Source: Lentisphaeria bacterium
GTDB taxonomy: Bacteria; Verrucomicrobiota; Lentisphaeria; Victivallales; Victivallaceae
Assembly (NCBI GenBank): GCA_017466125.1
Contig: JAFTUS010000065.1
Span: 1 to 64,000 of the forward strand
Direction: 5' to 3'
DNA length: 64,000 nt
Under the pieces are notes generated by a model. It did no database searches, was not told where the DNA came from, and saw only the letters and a program-made list of their open reading frames with translations. How positions within the stretch are numbered: position 1 is the first letter of the stretch; every line of letters begins with the position of its first letter. Positions 60,471-64,000 of this stretch are shown one piece after another. The translations under genes were made by a program, and so were the position numbers.

Positions 60471-61160
60471 TTATTTTGTTCTTCCTCCGAAACGACGGTC
60501 GCGTCTGTTGAATGCTTCAACTGCTTTTTTCAGTTCCTCTTCGCCGAAATCCGGCCATAATACATCGGTAACATAAATCTCGGAGTAAGCAAGTTCCCAT
60601 AAGAGAAAGTTGCTCAAGCGCAATTCCCCGCTGGTACGGATCAGCAGATCAGGGTCGGGAATATCCGGAGCATAAAGATAATTGCGGAACGACTCCTCCG
60701 TTATTTTTCCGTCATTTTTTTCGGCAAGAATACGGTTGACCGCATCAACGATTTCCGCACGTCCGCCGTAACTTAACGCCAATGTGAGAACGTTTCCGTC
60801 ATTTTTTGAGGTCTTTTCCACCGCTTCAAGCAGTTTTTGACGGGCAAATAACGGAATATCCGTTATTCTGCCGATCACCCGTAAACGGATGTTTTTTTCC
60901 ATCATACGGGGCAGACGCTCCGTGGAAAACTGTTCCAGCAGTTTCATCAGAGCCAGCACTTCAGCGGGAGAACGTTTCCAGTTTTCGGTGCTGAATGCGT
61001 AAAGCGTAACGTATTTTATGCCAAGTTTTCCGGCGGCATCAAGCACCGTTTCCACTTGCAGGGAACCTTGACGGTGCCCCTCCGCACGCGGAACGCCGTG
61101 CGCTTCCGCCCAGCGGCCGTTGCCGTCCATGATGATCGCAACGTGGCGGAGGCTGCTCAT
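60471..61160 (-). CDS. uppS: Isoprenyl transferase (undecaprenyl diphosphate synthase)
   Basis: A 229-residue cis-prenyltransferase that makes the C55 carrier lipid for peptidoglycan and O-antigen. Seen: HVAIIMDGNGRWAEAHGVPRAEGHRQG with the catalytic Asp, LYAFSTENWKRSPAEV, LSYGGRAEIVDAV and DPDLLIRTSGELRLSNFLLWELAYSE, all standard. ATG at 61160 overlaps the gmhA stop by 4 bp and has GGAG upstream; a much longer in-frame extension upstream is ignored. The 3' region and one internal site carry the repeated oligomer CCGTTATTTTTCC. Confidence 0.96.
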   Translation of the reverse strand: MSSLRHVAIIMDGNGRWAEAHGVPRAEGHRQGSLQVETVLDAAGKLGIKYVTLYAFSTENWKRSPAEVLALMKLLEQFSTERLPRMMEKNIRLRVIGRITDIPLFARQKLLEAVEKTSKNDGNVLTLALSYGGRAEIVDAVNRILAEKNDGKITEESFRNYLYAPDIPDPDLLIRTSGELRLSNFLLWELAYSEIYVTDVLWPDFGEEELKKAVEAFNRRDRRFGGRTK

Positions 61161-61792
61161 CCGAACATCTCCGCTTCGACCGCCTGACAAATCGCATGAT
61201 AGATCGGCAGATGAAGTTCCTGGATGCGGTAGGTTTCGCGCTCCGGAGCGGCGATCACGATGTCGGCAAACTCTTCGCATCTGCCGTGTTTGTTACCGGT
61301 CAGCAGGACGGTTTTCACTCCGAGCATACGGGCGGTCATAAAGGCTTTGCGCACATTGCTTGCGCCGCCGCCGGTGGAGATGCCAAGCAGAATATCCCCC
61401 GCTTTCGCCTGTGCGAACAGTTGTTGGGCAAAAATCAAATCAGGGTCAACGTCGTTGCAGAAAGCGGTGGTATAACCCGGATGACTGGTCAGAGAAACGG
61501 CGGGCAGGCCTTTCTGCAGTTTTCCGGCAAGAATGGCTCCCTCATCACCGTAGGCGGCGGAGAATTTCTCTTTCAGTTCCGCCTCGACGGGGCGCAGAGA
61601 CATGAACCCCTTCAGAAGTTCGCCGCAGATGTGATCACAGTCCGCCGCCGAGCCGCCGTTGCCGCAGCAGAAAAACGTTCCGCCTCTGCGGTAAAGGGCG
61701 ATCATCTCTTCAATAACACGTTTCACTTCTCCGGCGCAGCACTCAAGCACCGGATAGTCCGTCAAAAGTCTTTTTATAATCTGGTCTGTCAT
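61157..61792 (-). CDS. gmhA: Phosphoheptose isomerase GmhA-like (SIS domain)
   Basis: A 211-residue SIS-fold isomerase that would convert sedoheptulose 7-phosphate to glycero-manno-heptose 7-phosphate for LPS core heptose. Seen: FFCCGNGGSAADCDHICGELLKGF, LLGISTGGGASNVRKAF, VLLTGNKHGRCEEFADI and HLPIYHAICQAVEAE, typical of GmhA. It is slightly longer than usual (extra residues 65-95). DiaA is an alternative, but the active-site pattern favours GmhA. GGAGA upstream; first gene of the gmhA-uppS-cdsA operon. Confidence 0.9.
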   Translation of the reverse strand: MTDQIIKRLLTDYPVLECCAGEVKRVIEEMIALYRRGGTFFCCGNGGSAADCDHICGELLKGFMSLRPVEAELKEKFSAAYGDEGAILAGKLQKGLPAVSLTSHPGYTTAFCNDVDPDLIFAQQLFAQAKAGDILLGISTGGGASNVRKAFMTARMLGVKTVLLTGNKHGRCEEFADIVIAAPERETYRIQELHLPIYHAICQAVEAEMFG

Positions 61793-61813
61793 AAATTATC
61801 TCCATTTTTTCAT

Positions 61814-61841
61814 AATATACCATACAAATCTCTTTTTTCAA
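61814..61841 (-). promoter_or_regulatory. Promoter of the gmhA-uppS-cdsA operon
   Basis: Minus strand TTGAAA (61836-61841), 16 bp, TATATT (61814-61819), about 22 bp before the ATG at 61792. Confidence 0.6.
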
Positions 61842-61943
61842 CTCTGCCATAAAAAAAAACTGTTCTCCGTAAAAAAATGCGCATTTCGGGACTCCCGGCT
61901 GGAGATTTTTTTACAGATTGCCGTCGATTTGCGGAAAAAGGTT

Positions 61944-61971
61944 TTGAATTTCTGCTTTCCGGCTTTATATT
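61944..61971 (+). promoter_or_regulatory. Promoter in front of repeat copy E
   Basis: TTGAAT (61944-61949), 16 bp, TATATT (61966-61971). Transcription from about 61978 would carry repeat E as a roughly 300-nt leader before the acetyltransferase ATG at 62278. Confidence 0.55.
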
Positions 61972-61993
61972 ACAATAGGCTGTGTACTAAACT

Positions 61994-62237
61994 AAAAAAA
62001 TCCGCGCGCAGCGCGTACCCCGCTCCGGCCCGAACGTCGGGTTCGCTGACACCCGGACGTGGTCCAGCGGCGGAACGCTGGTCGCCGCCTTAAAATGGCG
62101 GCGAAAGTACAAGCGTAGCGTCGATATTGCCTCGCATGAGGCAATACCACTCGCCGGGAGCGATGCCCCGATAAAAGAGCGCAGCATATTTTATCGGGGC
62201 GTTGAGCGGACGAAGCATTCCGAAGCCCCTGTAAATC
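61994..62237 (+). repeat. Dispersed multi-hairpin repeat, copy E (diverged, short tail)
   Basis: Same order as copies A and C up to the GCCCCGATAAAA/TTTTATCGGGGC hairpin, then directly to the terminal GAAGCCCCT, without the GGCCGAACGTCGGCC and GCCCC/GGGGC modules. The hairpin ATTGCCGC/GCGGCAAT of A and C is ATTGCCTC/GAGGCAAT here, both arms changed together. The second hairpin is expanded. It occupies half of the 485-bp gap 61793-62277; the rest holds the two promoters. Confidence 0.9.
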
Positions 62238-62277
62238 GTACAGACCCTTACAATAAAACGCAACAGGAGAATGTCTG

Positions 62278-62880
62278 ATGAAAAGCATCCGTGAAAAAAT
62301 GGCGGCGGGAGAACTCTACCGTGCCACAGATGCCGCTTTGGTCAACGAACAGATCGAACTGGCTGAAAAACTTTACGATTTCAACCACACCCGACCGAAA
62401 CAGCAGACCCGGCGGGCGGAACTTCTGCGGGAAATCCTCGCTGAAACAGGTGAAGATTGTTATGTGGAGCCTCCCCTGCGGGCAAATTGGGGCTGTCATA
62501 CCCATTTCGGCAAAGATGTCTATGCCAATTTCAACCTGACACTGGTGGATGACGGGGAAATCTTTGTCGGAGATCATGTGATGTTCGGCCCCAATGCGAC
62601 CGTTATCGCAGGAGGCCACCCCATCGAACCGGAACTGCGCAAACAGGCCTTTCAATATACCGCCGCCGTACACATCGGAAACAACGTCTGGATCGGTGCG
62701 GGAGCGGTCATCCTGCCCGGAGTCACCATCGGAGAAAATTCAGTGATCGGCGCGGGTTCTGTCGTGACAAAAGACGTTCCCCCCAACGTCATCGCCGTCG
62801 GCAATCCCTGTAAAGTGCTGCGCCCCATCGGAGAAAAAGATCGGGAATTTTACTTCAAAGACCGCAAAATAAAAGCGTGA
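62278..62880 (+). CDS. Sugar O-acetyltransferase (maltose/galactoside type)
   Basis: A 200-residue hexapeptide-repeat acetyltransferase of the Maa/LacA/NodL group, which acetylates free sugars with acetyl-CoA. Seen: the N-terminal Mac domain ('MAAGELYRATDAALVNEQIELAEKLYDFNHT'), the left-handed beta-helix with NFNLTLVDDGEIFVGDHVMFGPN, catalytic His in VIAGGHPIE, and NVWIGAGAVILPGVTIGENSVIGAGSVVTKDVPPNVIAVGNPCKV. AGGAG eight bases before the ATG. Probably monocistronic, with repeat E as leader. Confidence 0.95.
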   Translation: MKSIREKMAAGELYRATDAALVNEQIELAEKLYDFNHTRPKQQTRRAELLREILAETGEDCYVEPPLRANWGCHTHFGKDVYANFNLTLVDDGEIFVGDHVMFGPNATVIAGGHPIEPELRKQAFQYTAAVHIGNNVWIGAGAVILPGVTIGENSVIGAGSVVTKDVPPNVIAVGNPCKVLRPIGEKDREFYFKDRKIKA

Positions 62881-63000
62881 TGCTGATTTTGAACCGTTGC
62901 AGCCGAACGCCGGTCAAGGTAAAATCAGTCCGCATTTGGAACAGAACCGGCTTTTTTCAGGAACGTCGTATGTTTTTTCGGTTTTCTGCGGCTTATTGAT

Positions 63001-63028
63001 TTGAAAAATGGTAAACAGAGGTTATATT
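63001..63028 (+). promoter_or_regulatory. Promoter of the ECF sigma factor gene
   Basis: TTGAAA (63001-63006), 16 bp, TATATT (63023-63028), about 33 bp before the ATG at 63062. Confidence 0.6.
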
Positions 63029-63061
63029 GCAAAATCGGCTTTCAAGAATAAGGAGAACAAT

Positions 63062-63712
63062 ATGCAGTCAGGTTCTTTTTCCAAACGCCGCAAAACCTTT
63101 TCCTACACGACCCGCAGTTCTTTTCTGGAACGGGTGAAGGCAGGAAACGAGGAGGCGTGGAAGGAGTTTTACAGCAAGTATGTCGGAATGATCCATTTTA
63201 TCGGCAAAAAACGCCAACTCACCCCCGAAGAGTGCGATGATCTCATGGTCGATGTAATGATGATCTTCTGGCGGAAAATGGATTCTTTTTTCTATGACCC
63301 GAAGCGGGGAAAATTCCGCAGTTATCTGGGAAAAATCGCCAATCTGTCTGCTTTCCGCATCTTCAACCGCAATCACAAGCAGAATTCCGTCAATGTCCCC
63401 TTCCCCGAAGAGTATCCCGAAGAATATCCCGAAGATATCGATTGGAACTATATGAAAGAGTGGCAGGATTTTCTGCTTGAAAAGGCTCTGGAAGAGTTGA
63501 AAAATGAGGTCGATACAGAAATCTGGCAAACCTTTTACATGTCCACGATCCAACAGCGTCCCATCGAAGAAGTCGCCGCCGTGACCCGCAAATCACCGAA
63601 CAATATCTATGTGATCCGCTCCCGCTGTCTGAAAAAACTCCGCAGCATCATCGCCGCCTACCGCGAATTGGGTGAGAACGAACTTGCGGGAAACTCTCCC
63701 AAAAACAACTGA
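63062..63712 (+). CDS. RNA polymerase ECF-type sigma factor
   Basis: A 216-residue sigma-70-family factor with only regions 2 and 4. Region 2 (about 20-90): FLERVKAGNEEAWKEFYSKYVGMIH, DDLMVDVMMIFWRKMDSFFYDPKRGKFRSYLGKIA. Region 4 (about 150-200): FYMSTIQQRPIEEVAAVTRKSPNNIYVIRSRCLKKLRSI. Between them lies a short EEYPEEYPED duplication. No anti-sigma gene follows; in PVC bacteria such factors are often controlled by kinases or C-terminal tails, which is inference here. AAGGAG precedes the ATG at 63062. Its 3' end overlaps the lectin gene on the other strand by 55 bp. Confidence 0.9.
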   Translation: MQSGSFSKRRKTFSYTTRSSFLERVKAGNEEAWKEFYSKYVGMIHFIGKKRQLTPEECDDLMVDVMMIFWRKMDSFFYDPKRGKFRSYLGKIANLSAFRIFNRNHKQNSVNVPFPEEYPEEYPEDIDWNYMKEWQDFLLEKALEELKNEVDTEIWQTFYMSTIQQRPIEEVAAVTRKSPNNIYVIRSRCLKKLRSIIAAYRELGENELAGNSPKNN

Positions 63713-64000
63713 CCGTACTGCGTATTGTAAAAAACACCGTTGCGCAGAGAGATGAAATTGCGGTTCTGCGTGGGGATCGGATGATCCTTATCCTTTTCCG
63801 GCTCGAAATCCACTTTTTTGCCGGAAAGCCAGAACCAGTCGTTCCATTTGGCGTAACCACCCAACTGAATACTCCGGCGGTCATATTCCGACAGTTTTTT
63901 GCGGATATATTCCAGCGTTTCGGGCGTATCCGGAGATGCCAGATTTCCGCCGAGCAGTTCGCAGACCCGCTGTGCCATATACCAGACAAGCGTACAGTCG
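63658..64000 (-). CDS. C-type-lectin-domain protein, C-terminal part (5' end outside window)
   Basis: The last 114 codons of a gene entering from beyond 64000. The visible part is a C-type-lectin-like domain: VCELLGGNLASPDTPETLEYIRKKL (the typical first helix after a Cys), LGGYAKWNDWFWLSGKKVDF (Trp-rich strand), NRNFISLRNGVFYNTQYGQLFLGEF as the final strands. Such domains in bacteria bind glycans or proteins and are often fused to kinases or exported enzymes; what precedes it is unseen. The reading frame stays open to the window edge. Confidence 0.75.
   Translation of the reverse strand, partial: DCTLVWYMAQRVCELLGGNLASPDTPETLEYIRKKLSEYDRRSIQLGGYAKWNDWFWLSGKKVDFEPEKDKDHPIPTQNRNFISLRNGVFYNTQYGQLFLGEFPASSFSPNSR

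Noticed and set aside
62898-62930. A degenerate remnant of the dispersed repeat after the acetyltransferase gene (CCGAACGCCGG ... GTAAAATCAGTC)
   Set aside because: It resembles the repeat's module and terminal motif, but the match is too short to call a copy.

Overview
The window looks like chromosome of a Gram-negative PVC-superphylum bacterium, most likely Lentisphaerota (Victivallales). This is inferred from family content, not from a marker-gene search. Pointers are a prepilin-type '[24 protein letters not shown]'-class protein with an ADGH motif, a DUF4838 protein, many glycoside hydrolases and carbohydrate esterases beside housekeeping genes, an ECF-type sigma factor, and a eukaryotic-type Ser/Thr kinase fused to a formylglycine-generating-enzyme-like domain. 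gmhA, lipoproteins and an L,D-transpeptidase indicate a diderm envelope. I saw no rRNA, tRNA, CRISPR array, transposase or prophage.

Layout. 1-12.3 kb: an alpha/beta hydrolase, an orphan beta-class DNA methyltransferase, a repeat tract, a DUF4838 protein, then a minus-strand glycan operon (prepilin-like protein, GH2 mannosidase-like, clan GH-A enzyme, sialate O-acetylesterase). 12.4-19.1 kb: nnr, rlmH, mnmA, clpC, dus. 19.4-22.9 kb: minus operon argD-argF-mntP-HpcH/HpaI aldolase. 23-25.3 kb: coaX, a TtcA-like PP-loop protein and mazG; a lone OppB-type permease follows on the other strand. 26.6-31.1 kb: Gfo/Idh/MocA oxidoreductase, degenerate GH78-like protein, small SemiSWEET/PQ-loop-like membrane protein, then a zinc MDR dehydrogenase. 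31.4-40.6 kb: minus operons fhs-tyrS-esterase and lipoprotein-GH38-rlmD. 40.8-47.8 kb: minus operon of a MotA/TolQ/ExbB-like membrane protein, a MotB/ExbD-like coiled-coil protein, a kinase-FGE fusion and an ABC-F ATPase. 47.9-52.6 kb: aspS, an exported unknown, lytic transglycosylase, DUF3047, SDR epimerase. 52.8-56.2 kb: L,D-transpeptidase, accA, short argA, unknown. 56.3-61.8 kb: gmhA-uppS-cdsA-GH32-like-larA. 62.3-64 kb: sugar O-acetyltransferase, ECF sigma factor, and a truncated C-type-lectin gene on the opposite strand.

Three things stand out. (1) The operon at 42.8-47.8 kb pairs a MotA/TolQ/ExbB-like four-helix protein with a partner whose single membrane helix carries an Asp, followed by about 300 residues of coiled coil and an unknown C-terminal domain, and with a transmembrane kinase; it may be an undescribed ion-driven, kinase-linked envelope machine. 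(2) A multi-hairpin, modular repeat family of about 240-340 bp occurs at six loci, with compensatory stem changes between copies and a habit of starting right after stop codons. (3) Local rearrangement traces: a duplicated terminator plus gene end flanking a repeat module at 31.07-31.44 kb, and two copies of a unit at 2.44-2.73 kb that carry different 9-bp minisatellites between the same flanks.

Promoters are uniform: TTGnnn, usually 16 bp, then TATATT, seen before at least nine operons. Many operons mix housekeeping genes with glycan-degradation genes.
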